A stretch of DNA of 64,000 bases from JBMNMU01 sp050953505 (GTDB taxonomy: Bacteria; Bacillota; Clostridia; Peptostreptococcales; Anaerovoracaceae). Below are positions 54,244 through 61,832 of this stretch, piece by piece. The stretch is taken from NCBI GenBank assembly GCA_050953505.1, contig JBMNMU010000001.1:124001-188000 (forward strand), read 5' to 3'. Position numbers and translations under genes: made by a program. The notes beneath the pieces were generated by a model that did no database searches, was not told where the DNA came from, and saw only the letters and a program-made list of their open reading frames with translations. Positions within the stretch are counted from its first letter, which is position 1. The number at the start of each line of letters is the position of its first letter.

Positions 54244-56412
54244 CTAATCACCAATCACCGGCTGCATCACACACCGGCAGTTCGGGTGCAGCGGCGGCCA
54301 GTACACATCGCCATAATCCATCACCAGCCGTTCCTGGCCCACATACATCTCGCTCCCGCCCTCAAACCACGCCTCGCCAATCGCAATCTGCTTCCCGTGC
54401 ATCTCATTGCAAAACGGGCACAGACGTTCATCCAATGCCGCATACCACTCGATCTGCGTGATCCCGTTCTGCTTATACCCCTCCACCAGTCCTGCGTTCG
54501 AACTCCGGATCGTCTCGCTCCGCGCAATCATCTCCGCCCGCAGGTCAGACCAGCCGCCATACACCGCCTTCAGCTCATCCATCAGCCGCACCGTGGACCA
54601 GCCCTCACCCTGTGCGGCCAAAATCAGCCGCTTCACATCTTCCATCGTCGTATCGCTGATCCGCTGCGCAAATGCAAACGAGTGGCTCCGGATAAAATCG
54701 GCCACCGCCGGGTTTTCAATATCCCAGTCGATCCCCACCGAGCCAATCCATGCGCTCAGCTGCTCTTGCATCAGTCCCATCATCAGCGGTAAAAATTCCG
54801 TCTGCCATTTCTTCACCGATTCAACCGCCATGAAGGTCGCAATCGCCGTCAAAATCGCTTCAAAATCAATCGCCTTGATCGACTTGCCCTTCATCCCGTT
54901 GATCCGCCCCTCGATCTCGCGCTCTTCCTCCTCGAACAGCCTGGCCGCAGTCCGCTTGAACTGCCCCTCCCATTTCCTCGCCACCCGATCAAACGCCTTC
55001 CAAGCTGAAGCAGCATCAAGCTGCATCAGCGAAGTGCCAGCGTCAGGAGACGCTGGCCAAACTGAAGAACCATCTGTTTTTTTTATTCCTCTCTCCTTTA
55101 GGGGAGAGGTTAGGAGAGGGGTCATCTTCCTACTCGCATCTCCCGCCCCATCATCCACCGCCTCGCTCATCAGCGGCCGGTACAGCACATCGCCCACACC
55201 CATCGGCAGCGGGCCCAAACCCACCTCACGCCTCGCCTCATTAACCGTGATCCATCCGCCAATCACCGCCTGGTTTGCCCTGGCAAATCGGTTCGTGCGG
55301 TCATCCTGCAGCGCCACCACGTTGCTGTAATCCGCCACGATGATCACGTCTTCATCCATCTCATCCGATAATGCCAGGGTCAGCGCTTCGGCCAGCTTCG
55401 TCGTTGTCGGGATGATGTTGTCCTCCCACAGTGCCCGCCTGGCCAGCGCATAGTTTGAATATGTGGCCGCATCCAACCCGGCCTTCACGCCAATCAGCAC
55501 CGGCGGTACCTTGAAAGCTGCACAGATCCTTGTCTCAGAAATCGCCCGTAGGTCCGGAAATACCATCTGGTCCAGGTTCAATCCCGTCTGCTGGTACTCC
55601 GCATCCGCATCCAGCACCATCACCTTGTGCCAGTTAGCCTCACCAGAATACTGCTCTCCGATCCGGCTCTGGATCCGCCTCACCTCGCCATCATCCAAAA
55701 TATTCTTCGATTTAATAATGCCAGATGGCACCGCGCCGTTTTTGAAAAACTGCTTGATAAACGTGGTCTGATTATTGTCATTATCCGCATCAGCGGCCGC
55801 AGCCATCAATGGCGGATGCCCTCTTCCCATCCCGCCGTGCGGATCATTCGGGTTCGGGTACTTGATGTGGATCACGTCCTCCGGCAAAAAATACAGCTTT
55901 TCGCCCGTCTGCGTGATATAGGCATAACCCAAGAGAGCGTTTGCCTCAAAGATCGACTTTTTCCCGTCCACCACGGCCGACATCAAATCCGGCCTCGGCA
56001 GCCACATCGCTTTTGTATTAACACCTTCTCGTTCTCGGATGATGTACGCGTTCCCGTCCAGGTTCAAATACGTGATCAGCATCTCCAAAAAGTCATAATG
56101 GCTCTGCCATGGGTTCGGAAAGTCCAGCAGGTCCTGGATCGGGTTATCTTCCTGGATTTCCGTCTGCCCCTGCCCCAGCCGCTTATGCACCTGCAGCCGT
56201 GCGCTCGGTGCCGTCCTCGCTATCTCACGCACCGCCGAATACACCACCGCGTTGCGTTTATAACCCTCTTCGCAATACGTGTTGAAGTCCACCAAACGGG
56301 TCACTTCCACCCCGTTTGAGCTGATCGATGTGATCGCATACTTGCGCGGGCTGATCGTCTTGACCCATCGCGTCACCGTCTCCAAAAAAGTGCTGCGCTT
56401 CTGTCGTGCCAT
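54244..56412 (-). CDS. portal protein fused to a MuF-type head morphogenesis domain
   Basis: 722 residues. Residues ~1-420 are a phage portal: GNAYIIRERE, LPEDVIHIKYPNPND, FKNGAVPSGIIKS and GVKAGLDAATYSNYALARRALWE. Residues ~470-722 are MuF-like: MIARSETIRSSNAGLVEGYKQ, then the zinc-type end CPFCNEMHGKQI...HPNCRCVMQPV. The linker (~430-465) is coded by two interspersed repeats inserted in frame (PLLTSPLKERG and ASPDAGTSLMQLDAASAWKAF). The two functions are usually separate genes; fusions are known. The start overlaps the terminase stop by one base. Confidence 0.92.
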   Translation of the reverse strand: MARQKRSTFLETVTRWVKTISPRKYAITSISSNGVEVTRLVDFNTYCEEGYKRNAVVYSAVREIARTAPSARLQVHKRLGQGQTEIQEDNPIQDLLDFPNPWQSHYDFLEMLITYLNLDGNAYIIREREGVNTKAMWLPRPDLMSAVVDGKKSIFEANALLGYAYITQTGEKLYFLPEDVIHIKYPNPNDPHGGMGRGHPPLMAAAADADNDNNQTTFIKQFFKNGAVPSGIIKSKNILDDGEVRRIQSRIGEQYSGEANWHKVMVLDADAEYQQTGLNLDQMVFPDLRAISETRICAAFKVPPVLIGVKAGLDAATYSNYALARRALWEDNIIPTTTKLAEALTLALSDEMDEDVIIVADYSNVVALQDDRTNRFARANQAVIGGWITVNEARREVGLGPLPMGVGDVLYRPLMSEAVDDGAGDASRKMTPLLTSPLKERGIKKTDGSSVWPASPDAGTSLMQLDAASAWKAFDRVARKWEGQFKRTAARLFEEEEREIEGRINGMKGKSIKAIDFEAILTAIATFMAVESVKKWQTEFLPLMMGLMQEQLSAWIGSVGIDWDIENPAVADFIRSHSFAFAQRISDTTMEDVKRLILAAQGEGWSTVRLMDELKAVYGGWSDLRAEMIARSETIRSSNAGLVEGYKQNGITQIEWYAALDERLCPFCNEMHGKQIAIGEAWFEGGSEMYVGQERLVMDYGDVYWPPLHPNCRCVMQPVIGD
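55001..55058. repeat. two-hairpin repeat, copy a (inside portal-MuF gene)
   Basis: Hairpin 1: GCAGC-ATCAA-GCTGC within GCTGA...TCAGC. Hairpin 2: GCCAGCGTC-AGGA-GACGCTGGC. Linked by CAGCGAAGTGCC. See copies at 57257, 58131 and 58264. Confidence 0.85.
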
Positions 56413-58106
56413 TAAAATACGCCGCTCCTTCCGCCTCGGGCCAGTTTGTTATATGCACCCGCAGCCGCATCCACCTGGTCGTCGTGCACGCCCTTCGGGA
56501 ACATCATCAGCTCTTCCATAAATTTTTGATTCCATTCCGCACGCACCAGGTGCACCAGACCGGCCTCGCAGGCTGTCGAAAGCGCCATCGCACGCACGTC
56601 TTTACTCTTATTGCCCACTGGGTCAGCGATAATCCCACGGCCCTGCATCTCTTTCACCGTGTTGGCTGCCGCTTCCTTACCGGCTGCCCCGGGCTCCACC
56701 TCCTGGTAAGTCTTCACCACCGGCCCTTCCCGTTCCCCATCAGCATCGATCATCTTGGCCATCGTTTGGTTGCGCACATAAAAACTCAGCTGCTCCCGCT
56801 TCACATGCTCGATGTAAAAATGCTTATCATTCGTCATCGCCATCAACACGCCAGCTGAATAGTCGCCGCCCCCCTCCGTCCCGGCCTTATCCCAGTACCG
56901 CACTCGGGCGATCACCTTGCCTGGGATCCGGTCAACAACGTCCACCCACTCCGGCTTGAACATCGCCCCCTCACGCTGGATCGGGCTCTGCTGATACAGC
57001 GAAATCCAATCATGCGCACCCACATTCGTCTGGATCCGCAGTAAATCCTCCTCAGAATACTTCTCCGGCCATAACGCCTCGCCCGGCTTCCGTCCCAACG
57101 GATCCTCTTTTTGCACCCACACCCCGTTCAACAGCATATCCCTGAAATGCACCGGCCAGGGATCTTCTTCTTCTGTCATTGCGAGCGAAGCGAAGCAATC
57201 TCCCCTGTCACCCGTCGCCTGTGCCCGTGAGGGTATCGGTTCCCCGTCCCCCTGCCGAAGCTGGGCGGGCTCAACCCGCTCCAGCGAAGTGCCAGGGCTT
57301 GTCCCCGAAGCCTGCGGAGCGGGATCATGAGAACCTGGCCATATCGCCGGTAAATTCACCACCTGCCACTGATCCGCCATCGGGTCGCTCGCCATCTGCT
57401 GCAGCAACCGACCGGCCAAATCATCCGGATGCCAGCGGGTCATAATCAGCACCACCGCGCCGCCATCCTCCAAACGGGTATAAGCCGTAGAAGTCCACCA
57501 GTCCCATACGCGGTCACGCTGGGCCCGGCTCTCTGCCTCTTCACGTCCGCGCAAGGGGTCATCCACCACCATCAAATGCGCACCCGTACCCGTGATCCCG
57601 CCGCCCACACCGGCCGCCACCACACCGCCTCTGTGCGGGTTCGCCAGGTCCCACGCCGTCACCGACCGGCTGTCAGAAGACAGGTCCACCGGCGCATCCA
57701 CCGATGATTTCATCCCAAACACAGCCCCATAGCGTGGGTCCATCACCAAATCACGTGCGCCGCGGCTGTTCGCATTCGCCCGGTCGCCGTTATACGAAGT
57801 CAAAATGATCCGGGTATCCGGCATCAGTCCCAATAACCATGCTGGGAACTGCCGTGAGCACTGCTCCGTCTTTCCGTGCCGGGGCGGCATTGTGATCATC
57901 AATCGGCCGATGCCCTTCTTCCCTCGGCTGCGGATATAATCAGCCACTTGCTCCAGGTACAGCCCCACCAGCCGGTGATGCCGGTACCCGTGATACCATG
58001 GGCTCACATACTCCGAAAAATCCACCAGGTGCCGCCTGGCCAGCGTCCGCTTTGCCAGCTCAGCCTGAGCAATAGCAGGATCTATGACCTGTAATAACTT
58101 AGCCAC
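56412..58106 (-). CDS. phage terminase large subunit (with in-frame repeat insertions)
   Basis: 564 codons from the GTG at 58106, chosen because AAGGCGGT precedes it and the in-frame reading upstream (to 58211) is repeat sequence. DNA-packaging motor and nuclease: Walker A-type ITMPPRHGKTE, Walker B LMVVDDPLRGREEAES, nuclease Asp in VRYWDKAGTEGGGDYSAGV and the late HDDQVDAAAGAY. Between motor and nuclease (~residues 265-320) about 55 codons are coded by repeats: SGTSPGTSLERVEPAQLRQG, then GDCFASLAMTEEE from a GTCATTGCGAGCGAAGCG element. The frame survives. Whether the enzyme still works is uncertain. Confidence 0.9.
   Translation of the reverse strand: MAKLLQVIDPAIAQAELAKRTLARRHLVDFSEYVSPWYHGYRHHRLVGLYLEQVADYIRSRGKKGIGRLMITMPPRHGKTEQCSRQFPAWLLGLMPDTRIILTSYNGDRANANSRGARDLVMDPRYGAVFGMKSSVDAPVDLSSDSRSVTAWDLANPHRGGVVAAGVGGGITGTGAHLMVVDDPLRGREEAESRAQRDRVWDWWTSTAYTRLEDGGAVVLIMTRWHPDDLAGRLLQQMASDPMADQWQVVNLPAIWPGSHDPAPQASGTSPGTSLERVEPAQLRQGDGEPIPSRAQATGDRGDCFASLAMTEEEDPWPVHFRDMLLNGVWVQKEDPLGRKPGEALWPEKYSEEDLLRIQTNVGAHDWISLYQQSPIQREGAMFKPEWVDVVDRIPGKVIARVRYWDKAGTEGGGDYSAGVLMAMTNDKHFYIEHVKREQLSFYVRNQTMAKMIDADGEREGPVVKTYQEVEPGAAGKEAAANTVKEMQGRGIIADPVGNKSKDVRAMALSTACEAGLVHLVRAEWNQKFMEELMMFPKGVHDDQVDAAAGAYNKLARGGRSGVF
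57174..57210. repeat. TGTCATTGCGAGCGAAGCGAAG-type repeat inside terL
   Basis: Read on the minus strand in frame it codes GDCFASLAMT. Related copies: GTCACTGCGAGCTTGCGAAG at 58811-58842 (in the small terminase) and GTCATTGCGAGCCTGCGAC at 62263-62290. The family is common in Chloroflexota and some other genomes. Confidence 0.8.
57257..57313. repeat. two-hairpin repeat, copy b (inside terL)
   Basis: Hairpin 1: GCGGG-CTCAA-CCCGC within GCTGG...CCAGC. Hairpin 2 is diverged: CAGGGCTT-GTCCCCG-AAGCCTG. Linked by CAGCGAAGTGCC, as in copy a. Confidence 0.8.
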
Positions 58107-58130
58107 GATTACCGCCTTGTAAATCAGACT

Positions 58131-58188
58131 CAAGCTGGGCGGCCTCAAGCCGCACCAGCACAGTGCCAAGCACCATAAGGCGCTGGCC
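58131..58188. repeat. two-hairpin repeat, copy c (between terL and terS)
   Basis: Hairpin 1: GCGGC-CTCAA-GCCGC within GCTGG...CCAGC. Hairpin 2: GCCAAGCACC-ATAA-GGCGCTGGC, imperfect. Linked by CAGCACAGTGCC. Confidence 0.8.
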
Positions 58189-58225
58189 CGCCTGGGCCAC
58201 CTGTGGATCAATTGCCGTCAACATC

Positions 58226-58981
58226 TCAGGCATCCTCTTGCCCGTCCTCCGTCTCAAGCCGAGAACCATCAAGGTTCAAAGTCCCCTTTTCGGGGATCGG
58301 CGCAGTGCCGACATCAGGAGATGTCGGCCCACTATCAGCTTTCAGCTTTGAGCTTTCAGCTTCCTTATCCTTCAACCGCTCCGTCAACCTGAGCAGCTCT
58401 TCGTCACTCAGCTCGCTCAAATCATCATCCGAGACCTTCTTCTTCCCCATGTCCACCTGCGAACGGGGCACATAATCCCCGATCATCTCAAAAAACAGCT
58501 TCCGGTCTGCATGCCCCTTATAATCCGGATCGCTCGCCACAGCAATCAACGCCTCGATCACATCTCGCCGATGCTCATACAGCGGCTCCGTTTGCATCAC
58601 CGAGATGATCTCATCGATCGCCGGGTTCTTCTTCCGCCAGGTATAAATCACCCGCGGCGACTTCAATCCCAACACCTCCGTGGCCAGCTCCGCCACGGTT
58701 CCAGGCCACCTGGACCCCCTCGGGCTGGCTTCCCACGCAATATACGCCGCCACCCGCCACGAAAAGCCCAGCTCCTTCAGCCGCAAATAGTCAGAAAACC
58801 AAGCATTATTGTCACTGCGAGCTTGCGAAGCAGTCTCCTGCCCAGCCTCCAGCGCCTGCATCGCCGCCATACTCATCCGCATCACCTCATCGCGGCTTAA
58901 ACCCGCCTCTTCCTCCGGCTCGGGCAGGTCTAACCCCAGCGCCAGCTGCTCCAAATCCTTTGGATCATTTTTCCTGATCAC
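58226..58981 (-). CDS. phage terminase small subunit-like protein
   Basis: 251 residues, GTG start overlapping the stop of the upstream coiled-coil gene. Conserved core ~57-175: DYLRLKELGFSWRVAAYIAWEASP, LGLKSPRVIYTWRKKNP with a helix-turn-helix character, YEHRRDVIEALIAVASDPDYKGHADRKLFFEMIGDYVP (quoted partly). Two repeats are inserted in frame: AGQETASQARSDN (~45-57, a TGCGAG..GAAGC element) and the C-terminal ~45 residues (SSKLKADSGPTSPDVGTAPIP). It lies directly before terL. Assigned as TerS from position and general form. Confidence 0.75.
   Translation of the reverse strand: MIRKNDPKDLEQLALGLDLPEPEEEAGLSRDEVMRMSMAAMQALEAGQETASQARSDNNAWFSDYLRLKELGFSWRVAAYIAWEASPRGSRWPGTVAELATEVLGLKSPRVIYTWRKKNPAIDEIISVMQTEPLYEHRRDVIEALIAVASDPDYKGHADRKLFFEMIGDYVPRSQVDMGKKKVSDDDLSELSDEELLRLTERLKDKEAESSKLKADSGPTSPDVGTAPIPEKGTLNLDGSRLETEDGQEDA
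58264..58330. repeat. two-hairpin repeat, copy d (inside terS 3' end)
   Basis: Hairpin 1: GAACC-ATCAA-GGTTC. An extra TCCCC-TTTTC-GGGGA hairpin is inserted (58282-58296). Hairpin 2: GCCGACATC-AGGA-GATGTCGGC, differing from copy a by three compensated base pairs. Preceded by AGTGCC as in other copies. Confidence 0.8.
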
Positions 58982-59411
58982 GGTCTTTAACCAGTTCCTC
59001 TAATCGCCGCTCCAGCTCGCTCACCCGCACCTTCAGCTCGGTGTTTTCACTCTCCAGTGCCTCGATCTCGCGGTCTTTTTCCGCCAGCTCCCTGCGCAGA
59101 TTTCGGATTTCGTCTTGCATAGTGTTCGCCTCTATGTTCTTCTGCGTGAGCTCCCTCTCCAGGCGGTCGATCTTCCCCTCCAACCGGCCGATTTCACATA
59201 CCAGGCCGCCATTCTCACGCTTCAATTCACCAAATTGTTTCCGAAGATCATCCATCTGCTCGTTGGATTGCTCCACCAGCTGGCCTGCCGTCTCCGCAAA
59301 AATCTTTGAGACCTCCGCATTGTATTTCTGGCGGTTCGCCCACGCGTTAAACGCCGCAGTCAGCAAACTGCCGGTCAACAACATCCCCACCAATTGCAGC
59401 CAGACTGGCAT
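58965..59411 (-). CDS. membrane-anchored coiled-coil protein
   Basis: 148 residues: N-terminal membrane helix (LQLVGMLLTGSLLTAAFNAWA, ~5-25) followed by a nearly continuous coiled coil from ~45 to the end (heptads with ELKRENGGL, RLERELTQKN, ELKVRVSELERRLEELV). It lies between a holin-like gene and terS. A lysis accessory (Rz/spanin-like) or membrane scaffold role is possible by position; no signature proves it. Confidence 0.65.
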   Translation of the reverse strand: MPVWLQLVGMLLTGSLLTAAFNAWANRQKYNAEVSKIFAETAGQLVEQSNEQMDDLRKQFGELKRENGGLVCEIGRLEGKIDRLERELTQKNIEANTMQDEIRNLRRELAEKDREIEALESENTELKVRVSELERRLEELVKDRDQEK

Positions 59412-59414
59412 CGC

Positions 59415-59768
59415 TTAGAACGGGCCGTCAGAGTGTGACTTGCCGATCACTGGAACCTTGCCGCCTGAAAACACGACATGTGTGCCTTTGGAAACCCAAT
59501 TCTGTATAATAAAGGCAAAAATCAAGCTCAAAATCTCAGCGATCTGCGCCAGGGTAGCATCCAAACCGGCCACCTCGAACTCCGGCGCCACGATCCCGGC
59601 CACAAACAGCCCGATCAATCCCGCCAGGTTGAGGCCGGATGCCCAGACCCCCGCCTGGCCGTCCTTCACCACGCCCAACGTCTTCAGCACATTGATCACC
59701 ACCGCGATCAAAGCCGCAAACCCGCCCAGCGCCATCAACTGTTCAACAAAACCCAATAACCCTTCCAT
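59415..59768 (-). CDS. holin-like small membrane protein
   Basis: 117 residues from the ATG at 59768 (AAAGGAAAAGAAAC upstream; an earlier in-frame ATG reads through the GATACCTGAT repeat). Helices ~15-33 (LGGFAALIAVVINVLKTLG), ~45-62 (LNLAGLIGLFVAGIVA) and ~80-95 (IAEILSLIFAFIIQNWV), then a short polar tail. Size and topology fit class I holins; no family motif recognised. Confidence 0.6.
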   Translation of the reverse strand: MEGLLGFVEQLMALGGFAALIAVVINVLKTLGVVKDGQAGVWASGLNLAGLIGLFVAGIVAPEFEVAGLDATLAQIAEILSLIFAFIIQNWVSKGTHVVFSGGKVPVIGKSHSDGPF

Positions 59769-59789
59769 GTTTCTTTTCCTTTCCCAATA

Positions 59790-59823
59790 CCTGATACCTG
59801 ATACCTGATACCTGATATCTATC
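59790..59823. repeat. GATACCTGAT tandem repeat
   Basis: Three and a half copies of the 10-base unit TACCTGATAC, located in the leader of the holin-like gene. In frame it would read YQVSGIRYQ. Confidence 0.85.
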
Positions 59824-59849
59824 CTTGAACAAAAACCCACTGCCACCGG

Positions 59850-60060
59850 GGCGTCGGGGGGACCGTAGAGGGCAAACCACCGCCGGTGACAGGGCGCTCA
59901 TCTCCTGTCGTGGTCCGAACTGCATCGGACCTGCAACTATAGTTTAAAACATCCCCACACCCGCGTCAATCGACAGCCCATTCGAACCAGCCACCCCCTA
60001 CCAGCTGATACACCCACAAGACCCCCGATCGCTCGGGGGCCTTGTGAGTAATCGCTTTTT
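59850..60060. other. non-coding stretch with hairpins and one arm of a direct repeat
   Basis: A GGTCCGA/TCGGACC hairpin lies near 59915-59934. TCAATCGACAGCC...CAGCCACC at 59964-60005 recurs at 61078-61119 as an imperfect ~42-base direct repeat. CACAAGACCCCCGA-TCGC-TCGGGGGCCTTGTG at 60013-60044 is a hairpin recurring at 60961-60992. Confidence 0.7.
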
Positions 60061-60072
60061 TTGCTTTCTCGC

Positions 60073-60429
60073 TCATTCAATGTACGAATTAACCAACACC
60101 TCCAGTTCACCCATAAACTCGTTAGATTCAACACCATCAGGATATTTCTCTAACAACGGCTCAATTTCGCGGATCAGGCTTTCCAGCTGATCATCTGTTA
60201 AATCGCCCATCTCCTCAAAATCGCCAACCTGAAGATCAAAAAACTTTTGCTCTAACCATCGCCTGCGATTGTGTGCCATTTGCGTATCTCCTTTTAGTTG
60301 ATTTGCTAACACCGCCAGTGCCATCTCCACTGCAGCGGTTTTTGTGATGCCAGTTGCCTGGGTGATGATCTCTAAGCTCTCCAACGCTTGCTCGCTGATC
60401 CTGTATGCTACCGAAGTTTTTTTTGTCAT
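60073..60429 (-). CDS. ribbon-helix-helix protein
   Basis: 118 residues from the ATG at 60429, immediately after the previous gene's stop (TAAGATG). Residues ~1-45 look like a ribbon-helix-helix: SVAYRISEQALESLEIITQATGITKTAAVEMAL (quoted in part), as in CopG/Arc-type repressors and antitoxins. The C-terminal half is acidic (DFEEMGDLTDDQLESLIREIEPLLE, partly). An internal ATG preceded by AAGGAGATACGCAA (MAHNRRRWLEQKF) could give a separate ~68-residue product. Probably represses its own promoter (60871-60899). Confidence 0.65.
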   Translation of the reverse strand: MTKKTSVAYRISEQALESLEIITQATGITKTAAVEMALAVLANQLKGDTQMAHNRRRWLEQKFFDLQVGDFEEMGDLTDDQLESLIREIEPLLEKYPDGVESNEFMGELEVLVNSYIE

Positions 60430-60430
60430 C

Positions 60431-60838
60431 TTAGTAGGCCCCATCGTATCGCATTAGGTTGAGGCTGCCAGCTTCTCCAGCCTTGATCATATCGATCAAC
60501 CTGCTGGCTTCGCCCTTGGTTAATTTTTCCTCAACGTCATAACCCAGACTGCGAATATAGCCATACTGTCGGCTGGTGGCTGGCTCGTCACGCCAGTGAG
60601 TCTGTGTTGTGGTTGGAGGTTGAATCACTTCGTTGATAATGTGCCCATGCTTTGTGTCATATGCCAGGGCTGCAGCATACTGCTCTGAGGGCAAAGTAAC
60701 CTCTTTTGCATTAATGATTTTGTTGATATCGCGATTATCAAAATACTTGCCATATCCGTCCTCGAGCGTATTGAGCGATCTTACACTGGCGGTCCTATAA
60801 AAATCGTTGGTGTCTCGGTTTTTCACTATGATGTTCAT
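60431..60838 (-). CDS. hypothetical protein of the ribbon-helix-helix operon
   Basis: 135 residues, first gene after the strong promoter. GAGGAGAAAAC precedes the ATG. N-terminal part DTNDFYRTASVRSL; C-terminal block SRQYGYIRSLGYDVEEKLTKGEASRLIDMI, a helical motif I have seen in phage and plasmid proteins but cannot name. It would be the partner if the pair is a toxin-antitoxin unit, but nothing nuclease-like is visible. Confidence 0.6.
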   Translation of the reverse strand: MNIIVKNRDTNDFYRTASVRSLNTLEDGYGKYFDNRDINKIINAKEVTLPSEQYAAALAYDTKHGHIINEVIQPPTTTQTHWRDEPATSRQYGYIRSLGYDVEEKLTKGEASRLIDMIKAGEAGSLNLMRYDGAY

Positions 60839-60858
60839 GTTTTCTCCTCATCTATATG

Positions 60859-60899
60859 CTCACTATACATAGTATAGCAAATTACTATACGCTTGTCAA
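60859..60899 (-). promoter_or_regulatory. near-consensus sigma-70-type promoter with overlapping operator
   Basis: On the minus strand: TTGACA (60899-60894), 17-base spacer, TATACT (60876-60871). The -10 is overlapped by the inverted repeat CTATAC-ATA-GTATAG, and CTATAC-like half-sites recur in the spacer (TACTATAC). These suit dimers of the ribbon-helix-helix protein. Confidence 0.75.
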
Positions 60900-60960
60900 T
60901 ACCATTTTTCGATTATAGGGAAACTCTAATGTTATGTTCTATAATATGTTCTATTCTTAA

Positions 60961-60992
60961 CCCACAAGACCCCCGATCACTCGGGGGCCTTG
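60961..60992. terminator. GC-rich hairpin, second copy
   Basis: CACAAGACCCCCGA-TCAC-TCGGGGGCCTTG, near-copy of 60013-60044. The two copies bracket the ribbon-helix-helix operon. No T-run. Confidence 0.6.
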
Positions 60993-61117
60993 CGTCCAAA
61001 AGAGTAAAAGGAGTCTCGAAGGAGGAAAACCACGTGTCGTGCCTGACAATCTAAACTTACATCACCCCAGTCTCCCTGTCAATCGACAGCCTATTCGAGC
61101 CAGCCACCACCTATCAG

Positions 61118-61230
61118 CTACTCCCTATCCGCTATCACCCTGATCAGCATCGGTAAATACTCCCCGATCGTCTGTGTCGCAATCGCCGTCTCCTCGCCCG
61201 CCAGCTGCCACAGCAAAAAACACGCATCCG
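61118..61230 (-). pseudogene. phage gene fragment, C-terminal end only
   Basis: The frame reads ADACFLLWQLAGEETAIAT, then GEYLPMLIRVIADRE and stop at 61118. It has no 5' part: at about 61228 it meets the duplicated segment, in whose frame a different protein is coded. A break by rearrangement or assembly. Confidence 0.6.
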
Positions 61231-61290
61231 CCGCCAGCACTCGTGGTTCAACGTATCCTCCAGCACAACCACACCGTTATCTCCTGCCAT
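61228..61290 (-). pseudogene. truncated copy of the 164-residue phage protein gene
   Basis: Starts MAGDNGVVVLEDTLNHECWRR, identical to the gene at 63509, then loses homology at the duplication edge. The open frame continues to 61144 but only as an out-of-frame reading of the neighbouring fragment. Confidence 0.75.
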
Positions 61291-61538
61291 TATGCAGCTC
61301 CATACATATCTGGCGGATACCAACACCCGCCCACCACCTCGATAACCCGGATGTTCCCCACTTGCTGCGGGCGGGCGATCTTGCCTTCATCCTCCAGCTT
61401 CTCCAGGTGATAAGCAACCATGCTCGTCGTCGTAAGCCCCGTCCCCAGCATCATTTCCCGGTACGTCGGACTGTTCCCATCGTGCGTCGACTTATAATCC
61501 ACTATAAACTCAAACAGCTTTTCTCTCATTTCACACAT
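61290..61538 (-). CDS. LexA-like winged-helix DNA-binding protein, copy 1
   Basis: 82 residues, same as the gene at 63509-63757. REKLFEFIVDYKSTHDGNSPTYREM and TTTSMVAYHLEKLEDEGKI form a winged helix like the LexA DNA-binding domain, without the LexA protease part. The ATG overlaps the stop of the preceding gene. Probably a small phage regulator. Confidence 0.75.
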   Translation of the reverse strand: MCEMREKLFEFIVDYKSTHDGNSPTYREMMLGTGLTTTSMVAYHLEKLEDEGKIARPQQVGNIRVIEVVGGCWYPPDMYGAA

Positions 61539-61758
61539 AATCCCTCGCTTTTTCTTTTTCCGTTTTCGGTCTCCCGTCTCCGGTCCTTCTCCAATACCCC
61601 CTATCCCGCTTTTCAACCGGCACCCAATCCACCCCCAGCGCCTCAAACACATCCTTTTCTTCGGGCGTCTCCATCGCCTCTCTAGTCGGGATGGCAAACG
61701 GACCTTCCCCGTCAACCAGCCGCCACACCCGGCCTTCATTCACAGTCCGGCAGCTCAT
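61531..61758 (-). CDS. small phage protein, copy 1
   Basis: 75 residues, MSCRTVNEGRVWRLVDGEG at the start; GGGGGGCGG precedes the ATG. Differs from the copy at 63750 by one Pro/Thr change. Unknown function. A longer in-frame reading to 61923 overlaps the upstream gene and is not supported. Confidence 0.65.
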   Translation of the reverse strand: MSCRTVNEGRVWRLVDGEGPFAIPTREAMETPEEKDVFEALGVDWVPVEKRDRGYWRRTGDGRPKTEKEKARDYV

Positions 61759-61832
61759 CCGCCCGCCCCCCTTTTGCCGGTCCGTCACCAGCCACTGGCT
61801 GAAGTCCGCGCTCCCCGTCCGCAGCGTAAAGA

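Larger units (their letters stand above)
61228..61781. repeat. duplicated segment, copy 1
   Basis: Matches 63447-64000 over all 554 visible bases with a single difference (61620 G, 63839 T). Offset 2,219 bases. The match reaches the window end, so the full length is unknown. Confidence 0.95.

Noticed and set aside
54407..55330. Long plus-strand ORFs across the phage genes (for example 307 codons here)
   Set aside because: They are antisense shadows of GC-rich minus-strand genes with recognised phage domains; they lack ribosome sites and domain signatures.
61144..61326. 60-residue ORF ending MRVFCCGSWRARRRR
   Set aside because: Its second half is an out-of-frame reading of the gene fragment at 61118-61230; only the first ~21 codons are a true (truncated) gene copy.
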